NCBI RefSeq assembly: GCF_013456555.2
Contig: NZ_CP059154.1
Coordinates: 2,046,001-2,110,000, forward strand
Direction: 5' to 3'
Source of the DNA: Natrinema zhouii
GTDB lineage: Archaea > Halobacteriota > Halobacteria > Halobacteriales > Natrialbaceae
DNA length: 64,000 nt
Shown here one piece after another: positions 35,046 to 44,091 of the stretch (positions within the stretch are counted from its first letter, which is position 1; every line of letters begins with the position of its first letter). The position numbers and the translations under genes are program-made. A model generated the notes under the pieces. The model had not been told where the DNA came from and did not search any database. It saw only the letters and a list, made by a program, of their open reading frames with translations.

Positions 35046-35741
35046 ATGTCGTCAGAGAGACGGTTCGAATACGATAAGGGGCCCGACCTCGAGGAGAAGG
35101 AAGAGGAGCCCGCCGCCGAGAACGATAGCGACGGCGACGGGAGTGATCCCGTCGACGCGCTGCCCCGCGGACGAACGCAGTTATCCGTTCCACCGTGGAA
35201 AGCCGGAGCCGTCTCGGGCGCGAGCGCCTTCGCGGTCGTTTTCGCGGTGACCTACCAGCTCGTCGGAGCGATGTTCGCAGGAGGACTGTTCGGCGGGGCG
35301 GAAGATCAACCGAGCAGATGGGTCGCGACGGGACTCTTGACGTTGGGGAGTCACGGCGCAACGATCGAACACGGTGAAGAGACGATACGAGGCGCGTTCG
35401 GATTCATTCGCGGCCTGACCAGCCACGTCTCGGCACTCGTCCCGATCGTCGTGCTGATGGTCGCCGGCTACCTCCTCGTGCGCTACGTCCGCCTCGAGAC
35501 GCGTCAGGACGCCGGTCTCGCACTCGGTTCGCTGATCGCGTGTTATATCGTCCCGACTGCCGCACTGGCGGCGCTCGCACGCTGGACGCCCGAGACGGGC
35601 TCCAACAGCGCGCAGGAAGCCGAAACGATCGCTATCGCGACCGATCTCTCCCTCATCGTGGCGATCGGCGGAACGACGATCACGTTCGTCGCGATCGGGG
35701 CTGCCATCGCCGCCGTTCCGCGGTTGCTGGCCGCCGAGTGA
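35046..35741 (+). CDS. Haloarchaeal membrane protein (DUF7978-like)
   Basis: 231 residues. A long acidic hydrophilic N-terminus (SSERRFEYDKGPDLEEKEEE, then ENDSDGDGSDP) precedes about five hydrophobic segments: SGASAFAVVFAVTYQLVGAM, VSALVPIVVLMVAGYLLV, LALGSLIACYIVPTAALAAL and a C-terminal pair around LIVAIGGTTITFVAIGAAIA. The function is unknown. It lies between serB (divergent) and serA (same strand, about 140 bases downstream with its own promoter), so co-transcription with serA is possible but not required. Confidence 0.75.
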   Translation: MSSERRFEYDKGPDLEEKEEEPAAENDSDGDGSDPVDALPRGRTQLSVPPWKAGAVSGASAFAVVFAVTYQLVGAMFAGGLFGGAEDQPSRWVATGLLTLGSHGATIEHGEETIRGAFGFIRGLTSHVSALVPIVVLMVAGYLLVRYVRLETRQDAGLALGSLIACYIVPTAALAALARWTPETGSNSAQEAETIAIATDLSLIVAIGGTTITFVAIGAAIAAVPRLLAAE

Positions 35742-35879
35742 TCCTGAATCTCGACCGCACTGACACGGTTTGCGACACGCCATCGCTATCCCGCATCGCG
35801 ATTTCGACAGACAGCGGTATTTTTTGCCGACCCCGACAACAACGGAAGGGTTTACGTTCTCCACACGGTTGTCTCGCGC

Positions 35880-37466
35880 ATGAAGGTTCTCGTCACGGAT
35901 CCGATCGCGGACGCGGGTCTGGACGTACTCAGAGATGCCGGCCACGACGTCGAAACGGGCTACGAACTCGAGGGCGACGACCTCCTCGAGGCGGTCTCGG
36001 ACGCGAACGGACTGATCGTTCGCTCCGGGACCGAAGTCACCGAGGAAGTCCTCGCAGCCGCCGAGGAACTCGCGATCGTCGGCCGGGCCGGGATCGGCGT
36101 CGACAACATCGACATCGACGCCGCGACGGACAACGGCGTCATCGTCGCTAACGCCCCCGAAGGAAACGTTCGCGCGGCCGCCGAGCACACCGTCGCGATG
36201 ACGTTCGCGAGCGCCCGGTCGATCCCGCAAGCCCACATCCGCCTGAAAAACGGCGAGTGGGCGAAAAGCGACTACCTCGGGACCGAACTCGACGGCAAGA
36301 CGCTCGGCGTCGTCGGCCTCGGCCGCGTCGGTCAGGAAGTCGCCAAGAAACTCGACTCGCTGGGGATGGACATCGTCGCCTACGACCCCTACATCAGCGA
36401 GGAGCGCGCCGAGCGCATCGGCGCCGAGCTCGTCGAGTTCGATCCGTGCCTCGAGCGAGCCGACGTCCTGACCGTCCACACGCCGCTCACGCCGGAGACT
36501 GAGGGGCTGATCAGCGAGCCCGAACTCGATCAACTCGGCGACGGCTACCTCGTCAACTGCGCCCGCGGCGGTGTCGTCGACGAGGACGCACTGGCCGCCA
36601 AGGTCGAGGACGGTACCCTCGCCGGCGCGGCGATCGACGTCTTCGCCGAGGAACCGCTCTCGGCGGACTCGCCGCTGCTCGAGCACGACGACATCATCGT
36701 CACGCCCCACCTCGGTGCCTCGACGGAGGCCGCTCAGGAGAACGTCGCCACCTCGACGGCCGCGCAGGTCAACGCCGCGCTGGTCGGCGAGCCGGTCGCG
36801 AACGCGCTGAACGCGCCGTCGATCGACGAGAGCGCGTTCCCCCGCGTCGAGCCCTATATCGAGCTCGCAGAGACCGCCGGCAAGGTCGCCGCGCAGTTGC
36901 TCGAGGGCCGCATCGAGAACGTCGAAGTCGTCTACGAGGGCGACATCGCCGACGAGGACATCGAGTTCGTCACCGCGAGCGCACTCAAGGGCGTCTTCGA
37001 GCCCCTCGAGTGGCAGGTCAACGCCGTCAACGCGCCCCAGATCGCCGAGGATCGCGGCGTCGACGTCACCGAGTCCAAGACCCGACAGGCCGAAGACTTC
37101 CAGAGCCTGATCTCGGTGACCGTCAGCAACGACGACGATCAGGTCTCGGTCGACGGAACGCTCTTCGCCGGCGACGATCCGCGTATCGTTCGCATCGACG
37201 GCTACCGCGTCGACGCCATCCCCCACGGCCGGATGGTCGTCACCCGAAACACCGACGAACCCGGCGTCATCGGCCTCATCGGCTCCGTGATGGGCAAACA
37301 CGGCGTCAACATCGCCGGCATGTTCAACGCCCGCGAGACCATCGGCGGCGAAGCGCTGACCGTCTACAACGTCGACAGCGAGGTCCCCGCCGAAGCGAAG
37401 GCGGAACTCGAGGAAGACGAGCGAGTCATCGGCGTCAGCGACATCACGCTGAACGGCCAGAGCTGA
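35880..37466 (+). CDS. serA: D-3-phosphoglycerate dehydrogenase, long form with ACT domain
   Basis: 528 residues; first committed enzyme of serine synthesis, oxidising 3-phosphoglycerate with NAD. The NAD-binding motif is LGVVGLGRVGQEVAKKLDSL. Catalytic residues are in LVNCARGGVVDEDAL (Arg), DVFAEEPL (Glu) and IIVTPHLGASTEAAQENVA (His). The C-terminus carries the intervening (ASB) domain and an ACT domain (VVTRNTDEPGVIGLIGSVMG, then VNIAGMFNAR), the site of serine feedback in this form. GTTTACG at about 35848-35854 is about 28 bases before the ATG. Together with serB it completes most of the pathway; serC is not in the window. Confidence 0.97.
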   Translation: MKVLVTDPIADAGLDVLRDAGHDVETGYELEGDDLLEAVSDANGLIVRSGTEVTEEVLAAAEELAIVGRAGIGVDNIDIDAATDNGVIVANAPEGNVRAAAEHTVAMTFASARSIPQAHIRLKNGEWAKSDYLGTELDGKTLGVVGLGRVGQEVAKKLDSLGMDIVAYDPYISEERAERIGAELVEFDPCLERADVLTVHTPLTPETEGLISEPELDQLGDGYLVNCARGGVVDEDALAAKVEDGTLAGAAIDVFAEEPLSADSPLLEHDDIIVTPHLGASTEAAQENVATSTAAQVNAALVGEPVANALNAPSIDESAFPRVEPYIELAETAGKVAAQLLEGRIENVEVVYEGDIADEDIEFVTASALKGVFEPLEWQVNAVNAPQIAEDRGVDVTESKTRQAEDFQSLISVTVSNDDDQVSVDGTLFAGDDPRIVRIDGYRVDAIPHGRMVVTRNTDEPGVIGLIGSVMGKHGVNIAGMFNARETIGGEALTVYNVDSEVPAEAKAELEEDERVIGVSDITLNGQS

Positions 37467-37641
37467 GCGGCGCAGACCAACTCCGATACTGCGGCTCCGA
37501 CTTTCAGTTCGAAGAAATTAGAACGGCCGGTAGGACGACGGCGAGGAGCGGTACCGCTCGCCGATATCGTCGAATTCGAGCGAGTCGTGAGCACCTCGCC
37601 GCGGCAAAAGACCTATCGCTCGGACGAACGATGTTGCGCGT

Positions 37642-38010
37642 ATGGACGACGACGTTTCGGTCGACTTCGGCGAGGACGGACTCGTCCCCGCCGTGGCACA
37701 GGATACCGACTCTGGCGAGGTGCTCATGCTCGCGTACGTCTCGCCGGAGGCGCTCGAGCGGACCCGCGAGACCGGCCGAGCGCACTACTACTCCCGGAGC
37801 CGGGAGGAGCTCTGGGAGAAGGGAGCGACGAGCGGCCACGTGCAGAATGTCGCGGAGGTCCGGGTCGACTGCGACGCCGACACCCTCCTCTATCTGGTCG
37901 ACCAGGAGGGCGGCGCGTGCCACACCGGCCACCGATCGTGTTTCTACCGGACGATAGAAGGCGAGAACGTCGGCGAGAAAGTGTTCGATCCCGATGCCGT
38001 CTACGAGTGA
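37642..38010 (+). CDS. hisI: Phosphoribosyl-AMP cyclohydrolase
   Basis: 122-residue HisI, third step of histidine synthesis, opening the adenine ring of PR-AMP. The metal/active-site block [20 protein letters not shown] then [13 protein letters not shown] has the Asp-x-Asp-x-Asp (DCDAD) and zinc cysteines, and [20 protein letters not shown] is equally diagnostic. No HisE fusion is present. The ATG at 37642 has a CTATCG element about 28 bases upstream. The following gene begins at 38012, just one base after the stop codon, so the two are cotranscribed. Confidence 0.96.
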   Translation: MDDDVSVDFGEDGLVPAVAQDTDSGEVLMLAYVSPEALERTRETGRAHYYSRSREELWEKGATSGHVQNVAEVRVDCDADTLLYLVDQEGGACHTGHRSCFYRTIEGENVGEKVFDPDAVYE

Positions 38011-38011
38011 G

Positions 38012-39190
38012 ATGAGCGAGCGCGTCCACTCCGCCGACGGCCGCTCGAACGACAGTGTCGGAAGGGGCGACGGTCCGGCTCCGCTCGAGGCCCTCGAGGC
38101 CGCCCGCCAGCGGCTCGAAACGGCCGACCGGCGAATCGCGGAGCACGACGAGGAAACCGTCGAAGAAGTCGCGGCGGCCCACCGAGACGCGACCAAGCTA
38201 TTGGACGACTACGTCGACCGAGCGACCGGAACTGGCCGGGAGAACTTCCAAGCCTACATCGAACTCGAGGGGAAGTTCGACGGGCTCGTCTCGAGCCTCT
38301 CCGACGACCTCGTCGAGTACGAGGCGTTCGAGGACTCCCTCGAGGCGATCGACAAGCGCCGGCTCAGCGAGTCGGACTTCGAGCGCGCTCGTGAGGCCCT
38401 CGCACCGGCCGCCGAGTACGCCGACCTGCTCGAGGAACGCGAGGCCGCCCGCGAGGAGGTAGCGGAGGCTCGCAAAGCCGCGAACAAACGCCTGCGGGCG
38501 CTCGACGACGAAATCGCCGAGCGCGAACGGCTGCTCGAGCTGGCGACGGCCGATCTCGACGCGCCGGTCGAGCGGCTCCGGGAGCCGATCGATCGCTACA
38601 ACGAGGCCGTCCGCGAGGCCTTTCGGGAGTACCGGCTCGCCGCCAGCGCGCGCGAGGTGTTCGACCTGCTCGAGCGGAGCGCGTGGTATCCGTTCGTGAC
38701 CTACGAGCAGCCGCCCGACGATCTGCTGGGGTACGTCCGCGAGAATCCGGCGGGCGAGTACACGATTCCGGAATTGCTCGATTATGCGGACTACTCCCGG
38801 TCGAAGCTCTCTCACTACGTCGACAGCGCGGACGAACTCAAGCGCAACGTCGCGACCCAGCAGACGTACCTCGACGGCATCGACGCCGAACCGCTGACGA
38901 TCGACTGGCCGCCGGAGCCGGCCGGCGCGCTCCGCCGTCGGCTCCGAGAGTACCGCCCGTTCGTCGCCCGAATCGCCGACGAAGCCGTCGTTTCGGCCCT
39001 TCGCGAGGCCCGCCTGCTCGCGACCGATCCCGACTACGACCGGCTCCAGACCGCGGCCCAGGCGGTCGCTCAGCTCACGCCCGCCGAACGCGAGCGACTG
39101 ACCGACGGTCGCGTCGAGGACGAACTCGAGGAGTTACGGGCCGAGCGGGAGCGACTTGAGGACGCGCTCGAAGTCGACGATCCGGTCTGA
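38012..39190 (+). CDS. Coiled-coil protein (DUF7118-like)
   Basis: 392 residues, strongly helical and acidic. Heptad-rich segments span residues about 20-200 (LEALEAARQRLETADRRIAE, ALAPAAEYADLLEEREAARE, EVAEARKAANKRLRALDDEI) and the C-terminus (DELEELRAERERLEDALEVD). The centre has a globular piece with VFDLLERSAWYPFVTYEQPP, PAGEYTIPELLDYADYSRSK and HYVDSADELKRNVATQQTYL, which resembles a small winged-helix-like motif. No enzyme motif or signal peptide. Begins one base after hisI. It is conserved in haloarchaea as far as I can recall, with unknown function. Confidence 0.8.
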   Translation: MSERVHSADGRSNDSVGRGDGPAPLEALEAARQRLETADRRIAEHDEETVEEVAAAHRDATKLLDDYVDRATGTGRENFQAYIELEGKFDGLVSSLSDDLVEYEAFEDSLEAIDKRRLSESDFERAREALAPAAEYADLLEEREAAREEVAEARKAANKRLRALDDEIAERERLLELATADLDAPVERLREPIDRYNEAVREAFREYRLAASAREVFDLLERSAWYPFVTYEQPPDDLLGYVRENPAGEYTIPELLDYADYSRSKLSHYVDSADELKRNVATQQTYLDGIDAEPLTIDWPPEPAGALRRRLREYRPFVARIADEAVVSALREARLLATDPDYDRLQTAAQAVAQLTPAERERLTDGRVEDELEELRAERERLEDALEVDDPV

Positions 39191-39268
39191 GCGCCGATCG
39201 GCCTCGAATCCGAATTCTCACTGCACCGTCGCCCCCGTACTTTAGCCGACGCCGGCCGAAGGTCGCGT

Positions 39269-39664
39269 ATGACCAGACACGTTCTCGTCCCGATGGACGG
39301 CTCCGACCCGGCGCGAGCGGCCCTCGAGCACGCCCTCGAGTGGGTTCCCGCCGATCGACTGACGGTCGTCTTCGCGGTCGACGACCTCGAGGCGGACTAC
39401 GGCAGCGTCGTCTCGGGTGACGACGAGCCCGACTTCTTCGCCGACGTCCACGAAATCGCCGACGAGTACGACAGATCGGTCGAGACGACCGTCGCCGAAG
39501 GGTCGGGGGTGGCGGACGCGATTCTCGAGTACGCGACCGAATCGGATGTCGATGCGATCGTCATGGGCAGTGAGGGAAAAGCCGGCGTCTCGAGGATGCT
39601 GCTCGGCAGCGTCGCGGAGGCGGTCACGCGGCGCGCGGAGATTCCGGTCACGATCGTTCCGTGA
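39269..39664 (+). CDS. Universal stress protein family (UspA)
   Basis: 131 residues. Begins HVLVPMDGSDPARAALEHAL, with the conserved Asp of ATP-binding Usp proteins, and contains the nucleotide motif G-x2-G-x9-G-S in VMGSEGKAGVSRMLLGSVAE, ending IPVTIVP. It therefore belongs to the ATP-binding MJ0577-like class. The cytoplasmic stress role is not specific. ACTTTAG at about 39239-39245 lies about 27 bases upstream of the ATG. Repeat copy D begins 43 bases after its stop codon. Confidence 0.92.
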   Translation: MTRHVLVPMDGSDPARAALEHALEWVPADRLTVVFAVDDLEADYGSVVSGDDEPDFFADVHEIADEYDRSVETTVAEGSGVADAILEYATESDVDAIVMGSEGKAGVSRMLLGSVAEAVTRRAEIPVTIVP

Positions 39665-39706
39665 CGGATAGCCGTAGCCGTTTAAGAGAGATGGTTGTCG
39701 AAGGAG

Positions 39707-39963
39707 TGTCCTGCTATCGTGGCAACACGGGATCGCCACGCCCTCCCCAGCCGATTTCTCCTCACGGGCGCGCAGCGCCCGTTCGGATGGTTCGCGGGAC
39801 CTCCGGTCCCGCGCTAACGCTCGTTCGCTACGCTCACTCGCTCATCCAATGGAAGACGCATACGCGTCTTCCGAGCCTTTGCTCACTCCGTTCGCAAAGA
39901 CCTCACACAGCATCGTGCCGCGGTTCATTGGCATTCACCGCGGCCCAGCGTGCGCCACCGCAC
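39707..39963 (+). repeat. Dispersed two-hairpin element, copy D (enlarged)
   Basis: Plus orientation, in the convergent gap between the Usp and phosphohexomutase genes. It carries the common ends (GTCCTGCTATCGTGGCAACA, then CGCCACGCCCTCCCCAGCCG, and CACCGCGGCCCAGCG...GCCACCGCAC) but has about 115 extra bases holding three further perfect hairpins: GGGCGC/GCGCCC (39766-39780), CGCGGGACC/GGTCCCGCG with a 3-base loop (39793-39813) and GGAAGACGC/GCGTCTTCC with a 4-base loop (39851-39872). Stem 2 is CCGCGGT/ACCGCGG-like (about 39919-39941). Confidence 0.85.
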
Positions 39964-40031
39964 GCTGGTCGACCAGTGAGGGAAAGACGAAGGTTTCCGT
40001 CTCGAGCCTTCGAGCGGCGGTAAAAACGATT

Positions 40032-41408
40032 TTAGACGTCGGCTTTCGCATCGGCCAGCGCGTCGTACATGTCGTCGACGAGTTCCTCGGCGCGGTCGCC
40101 GTCGCGGGCCTCGGCGTAAATCCGGACGAGCGGTTCGGTGCCCGATGGGCGGGCGAGTACCCACGCGTCGCCGTGATCCAGCCGATACCCGTCGCGGGTG
40201 TTGAGTTCGGCGTCGGACGACTGCGCGTGGTTGGCCGCCGCGTCGAGCATCGCGTCGCGCTCGGCCGTCGACTCGTACGCGACGTTGCGCCGCACGTTGA
40301 CGTAGCCGTCGAAGGGCGCGACGATCTCGCTGACCGGTCGCTCGGCGACCAACTCGAGGAAGCGCGCGGCCGTGTAGGCACCATCGCGCGAGAGCCGGTA
40401 GTGCGGGAAGAAGATCCCGCCGTTGCCCTCGCCCGCGACCGGCACGCGCTCGCCGTTGGCCTCGAGTTCCTCGATGCGGGTGATGATGTTCGTCGACCCG
40501 ATCGGGGTCAACTCGAGTTCGGCCCCGGCCTGGGTGACCACGTCGACGAGCCGCTGGGAGACGTTGACCGCGGAGACGGTGGTGTCGCCGGCCTCGAGCT
40601 CGGCGGCGGCGAGCGCGGCGAGCGTGGCGTCGCCCTCGACGTAGTCGCCGTTCTCGTCGAAGAAGATCGCGCGGTCGGCGTCGCCGTCGTGGGCGATGCC
40701 GACGTCGGCGTCGGTCGCGCGGACGAGTCGGCCGAGGTCCGCGAGGTTGTTCGGAACCGGTTCGGGGTCGCGGCCGGGGAAGTGACCGTCGGGCTGGGCG
40801 TTGACGGTGACGACGCGACAGCCGAGTTTCCGGAAGAACTCGGGACTGGTCAGCGATCCCGCACCGTGGCCCGGATCCAGTGCGACGGTGAGGTCCGCGT
40901 CGGCGATCGACTCCTGATCGGACGCCGCGAGCAGTTCATCGACGTACTCCCGTCTGACGCCGTCGATCTCGCGGACGCGTCCCGTCTCGTCCCAGGAGGC
41001 GACGGCGAACGACTCCGTGAGCAGCGTCTCCTCGATCGTCTCGAGATCGGTGACTGAGAGTTCGACGCCGTCGCTCCCGATGAGTTTGACGCCGTTGTAC
41101 GGCGGCGGGTTGTGCGAGGCCGTGATGACCACGACCGGCACCCCTTCGCGTTCGGCGTACGCCTGTGCCCCTGGTGTGGGAACGATTCCGAGACGATCGA
41201 CATCGATTCCCGTACTCGCCAGCCCGCTGGCGGCCGCGTCGGCCAGCATCCGGCCGGTGTGACGAGTGTCGCGGGCGATGGCAACTCGGTCCCCACCGTG
41301 ACCGTCGCCCCAGGTCGTCCCTGCCGCTTTCGCGACGCGCAGGACGAACGCGGGCGTCAACTCCTCGTTTGCGACGCCCCGCGTCCCACTCGATCCGAAG
41401 ACTTGCAT
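40032..41408 (-). CDS. glmM: Phosphohexomutase (phosphoglucosamine/phosphomannomutase type)
   Basis: 458-residue alpha-D-phosphohexomutase. The phosphoserine loop is ITASHNPPPYNGVKLIG with Ser98. The magnesium motif is GIAHDGDADRAIFFDENGDY, the sugar-binding loop EGNGGIFFPHYRLSRDGAYT, and the C-terminal phosphate loop LARPSGTEPLVRIYAE. The start FGSSGTRGVANEELTPAFVL is typical of archaeal GlmM/ManB proteins. Substrate (glucosamine-6-P, mannose-6-P or glucose-6-P) cannot be decided from these motifs. ATG 41408 is used; the in-frame GTG at 41411 directly precedes it. Confidence 0.9.
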   Translation of the reverse strand: MQVFGSSGTRGVANEELTPAFVLRVAKAAGTTWGDGHGGDRVAIARDTRHTGRMLADAAASGLASTGIDVDRLGIVPTPGAQAYAEREGVPVVVITASHNPPPYNGVKLIGSDGVELSVTDLETIEETLLTESFAVASWDETGRVREIDGVRREYVDELLAASDQESIADADLTVALDPGHGAGSLTSPEFFRKLGCRVVTVNAQPDGHFPGRDPEPVPNNLADLGRLVRATDADVGIAHDGDADRAIFFDENGDYVEGDATLAALAAAELEAGDTTVSAVNVSQRLVDVVTQAGAELELTPIGSTNIITRIEELEANGERVPVAGEGNGGIFFPHYRLSRDGAYTAARFLELVAERPVSEIVAPFDGYVNVRRNVAYESTAERDAMLDAAANHAQSSDAELNTRDGYRLDHGDAWVLARPSGTEPLVRIYAEARDGDRAEELVDDMYDALADAKADV

Positions 41409-41531
41409 CACGTGCTACTCTAACCGGACTCCTCAAAGGGATTCCGCAAACGAACGCCGACGCAGCGGTCGCTGTCCGCTCTCGGCCGCACGTGACGGAA
41501 CGTTTTCGGCCCACCCCCACTACGTTCCCGT

Positions 41532-42413
41532 ATGGATTCGATCGAGGAAAAACGCGTCTACGGCGACCGCGACGGGGCGATCACCGCCTACGTCGCCAGC
41601 GCGATGGGTATCGTCCGCGTCCGCGTCGCCGGCGACACCGTCGGCGAGTTCGGCCTCTGCGAACGCTGTTCGGCCCATGATATCGCAGCGGGCCGCGACG
41701 CGGTGGCCATCGCGACCGACGAGGACGTCCGCGTGCTCGCGCTCGAGGACGAAGCGGGAACAGACCGCGACGATGACGCGCCGGTCGCGTCCGAGGAGGC
41801 GGCGTTCGTCGAGACGGGGTTCGGCCCGGCGGTCGCCGTCGGCTACGACGAGGACGGCGACCTGCTCGCGGCCGATTCGGACGGCCGTGTCGCGTGTCGA
41901 GCCGCCGGATCAAATGAGTGGACCACGCTCGCGGACGAAACCGTCGCGGCGGTGCGGGCGATCGACGGCGGCCTCGTCGGGACCGAGGACGGGGTCTACC
42001 GCGTACAGGACGGTGAACTCGATCACGCCGGGCTGACGGACGTGCGCGACGTCTCGGCTTCCGGCGCGCCGCTCGCCGCCACCGCGGACGGGCTCTACAA
42101 GCTCGGTAACGGCTGGATGGCGGTTCTCGAGGGGGCGTTCGAGACCGTAGACGCCGATCCGCGCTCGGAGCCGGGACGGCTCGTCCGCGCCAATGCGGTC
42201 ACGGACGAGTCGATCTATGAGTACGCGGCCGACGACGACGCGTGGCGCGAATTCGATCGCTCGAACGAACCCGTGGTCGGATTCGGCTACGCCGGGACGA
42301 CCTACGCCGTCACGGAACATGGGACGTTCCTCGCGGCGAGCGGCGGAACGTGGCGAACGCGAACGCTCGGTGTCAGAGACGTGACGGGGATCGCGGTTCC
42401 GCGACGGGAGTGA
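41532..42413 (+). CDS. Beta-propeller-like protein (HVO_0234-type), function unknown
   Basis: 293 residues built of repeated WD/Kelch-like blades of about 35-45 residues, for example AHDIAAGRDAVAIATDEDVR, GFGPAVAVGYDEDGDLLAAD, AVRAIDGGLVGTEDGVYRVQ, DVSASGAPLAATADGLYKLG and VVGFGYAGTTYAVTEHGTFL. Each blade has a Gly-[LIV]-[YF] turn. There is no signal peptide, so it is cytoplasmic, and a protein-interaction role is plausible. The N-terminal EEKRVYGDRDGAITAYVAS is typical of a haloarchaeal family seen next to sugar-phosphate or housekeeping genes. Divergent from the phosphohexomutase gene. Confidence 0.78.
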   Translation: MDSIEEKRVYGDRDGAITAYVASAMGIVRVRVAGDTVGEFGLCERCSAHDIAAGRDAVAIATDEDVRVLALEDEAGTDRDDDAPVASEEAAFVETGFGPAVAVGYDEDGDLLAADSDGRVACRAAGSNEWTTLADETVAAVRAIDGGLVGTEDGVYRVQDGELDHAGLTDVRDVSASGAPLAATADGLYKLGNGWMAVLEGAFETVDADPRSEPGRLVRANAVTDESIYEYAADDDAWREFDRSNEPVVGFGYAGTTYAVTEHGTFLAASGGTWRTRTLGVRDVTGIAVPRRE

Positions 42414-42517
42414 GATCGCCCGTCCGGGATGTCGGCGAGTGAGAAACGCTAAGACCGCCGGATCGGGTGCGATGTCTGACGGACGTTTAACTATACGGGA
42501 TTATTCTCTCTGGATAT

Positions 42518-43045
42518 ATGATCAAGCTACCACGACGACGACTGCTGGCCGCGACCGGCACCGTACTCACGGGTGCGGTCGCCGGCTGTATGGGCAGTGA
42601 CGAGGACACGGGGAACGAGAATGGAAACGGAAACGGGGACGACGATGGGGACGGATCCACTGCTCCCGAAACCAAATCAACCGACGCGACGAGCGGCACG
42701 CTCCTCGGGGAAATCTCCGTCGAGAATCTCAACAACGAGCCACACACCGTCGACGTCATCGTCGAGTTCGACGACGATCCCGAACACTGGTCGACCCACG
42801 AACTCGCGGCCGACAGCGGCGCGGAGCTCGAGCGAAACTGGTCGACCGAACCGGGAGCGTTCAACGTCATGTTTCGTCTCGACGGCGGAGAGCCGGTTCA
42901 GGTCACGCCGGCGAAGTGGAACGATCCGACCTGCATCAACGTCTTCGCGCTGGTCACTCGCAACGGCGAACTGAAGATACTGAGCGACACCGACGGCGGC
43001 GCGTGCGGCGACGGCGATGCGACGGTCGACGACGCCGAAGCGTGA
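42518..43045 (+). CDS. Tat lipoprotein, function unknown
   Basis: 175 residues. [20 protein letters not shown] then VAGCMGS combines a twin-arginine motif and a lipobox. A Gly/Asn/Asp-rich linker (DTGNENGNGNGDDDGDG) leads to one compact beta domain: LLGEISVENLNNEPHTVDVI, VEFDDDPEHWSTHELA, AFNVMFRLDGGEPVQVTPAK and CINVFALVTRNGELKILSDT. The mature domain has two cysteines that could form a disulfide. It looks like a small surface-exposed immunoglobulin-like domain. No family is assigned. Confidence 0.78.
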   Translation: MIKLPRRRLLAATGTVLTGAVAGCMGSDEDTGNENGNGNGDDDGDGSTAPETKSTDATSGTLLGEISVENLNNEPHTVDVIVEFDDDPEHWSTHELAADSGAELERNWSTEPGAFNVMFRLDGGEPVQVTPAKWNDPTCINVFALVTRNGELKILSDTDGGACGDGDATVDDAEA

Positions 43046-43132
43046 TTCGATCGGTACGTCGGCGGGTGATCGGCGTCCGACTCGCGATCCGAGAACGAAA
43101 ACTGGTTTAGCCCCCGGGCTGTCCCACCGACT

Positions 43133-43990
43133 ATGATCGTCAGCGGATCCGCGTCGCAGGCTCTCGCCGCGGCACTCGCCCGCGAACTCGAGGAACCACT
43201 CGCCGCCGTCGAATACGACCGCTTTCCCGACGGCGAACTGCTCGCGGCCGTTCCGGGGCTGGCCGACGCCGATCCGGATCGGGCGGTGATCGTCGCCTCG
43301 ACCGTCTCGAGCGATGCCCACCTCGAGGTGCTCCAGTTACAGGACGCCGCCCGCGAGGCCGGCGTCGAGGAGGTCGTCACCGTCCTGCCGTACATGGGCT
43401 ACGCTCGGCAGGACGAAGCCTTCGAGGCGGGCCATCCCGTCTCCGCACGAGCGGTTGCCCGCGCGATCTCGACCGGAACGGACCGCGTGCTCACCGTCAA
43501 TCCCCACGAGGCCGGCATCTGCGAGTTCTTCGAACCGACGGCGACGGCTGTCGACGCGGCGGGCCGACTGGCCGAGCCGCTCCCCGACGACCTCGCGGAT
43601 CCGGTCTTTCTCTCCCCCGACGCGGGGGCGATCGAGCTCGCCGAAACGGTGCGGGACGCCGCCGGCGCGGGCGAAACCGACTACTTCGAGAAGACCCGTC
43701 ACTCCGGTACCGACGTCGAAATCTCACCGAGCGACGTCGACGTGGCCGGCCGCGACGTCGTCGTGGTCGACGACATCATCGCGACGGGGTCGACGATGAG
43801 CGAAGCCGTCGCCGTCCTCCGGGAGCGGGACGTCGGCCGGGTGTTCGTCACCTGCGTCCACCCGCTGCTGGCTTGCAACGCCGTCACGAAGCTCTCGCGG
43901 GCCGGCGTCGAAGCGATCTACGGCACCGACACCATCGAGCGCGGGGTCAGCACCGTCTCGGTCGCACCGACCATCGCGACACACCTGTAA
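43133..43990 (+). CDS. prs: Ribose-phosphate pyrophosphokinase (PRPP synthase)
   Basis: 285 residues; makes PRPP from ribose-5-phosphate and ATP, feeding histidine, purine and pyrimidine synthesis. Duplicated phosphoribosyltransferase fold: YDRFPDGELLAAVPGLADAD, VTVLPYMGYARQDEAFEAGH (flexible loop) and the PRPP motif VVVVDDIIATGSTMSEAVAV. The H-N-x-H type region appears as VLTVNPHEAGICEFFEP. The length is that of compact archaeal class III-like enzymes. The ATG at 43133 is followed at once by IVSGSASQALAAALARELEE, the family N-terminus. Confidence 0.95.
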   Translation: MIVSGSASQALAAALARELEEPLAAVEYDRFPDGELLAAVPGLADADPDRAVIVASTVSSDAHLEVLQLQDAAREAGVEEVVTVLPYMGYARQDEAFEAGHPVSARAVARAISTGTDRVLTVNPHEAGICEFFEPTATAVDAAGRLAEPLPDDLADPVFLSPDAGAIELAETVRDAAGAGETDYFEKTRHSGTDVEISPSDVDVAGRDVVVVDDIIATGSTMSEAVAVLRERDVGRVFVTCVHPLLACNAVTKLSRAGVEAIYGTDTIERGVSTVSVAPTIATHL

Positions 43991-44091
43991 GTAAACGGTT
44001 AAGTAGTCTCCAGCTAGTGGTTTAGTTGTTAGCGCGTGGCACGAGACGTCTCGACCGCGTGAGACGCCCGAATAACGGATTGAACTGCTAG

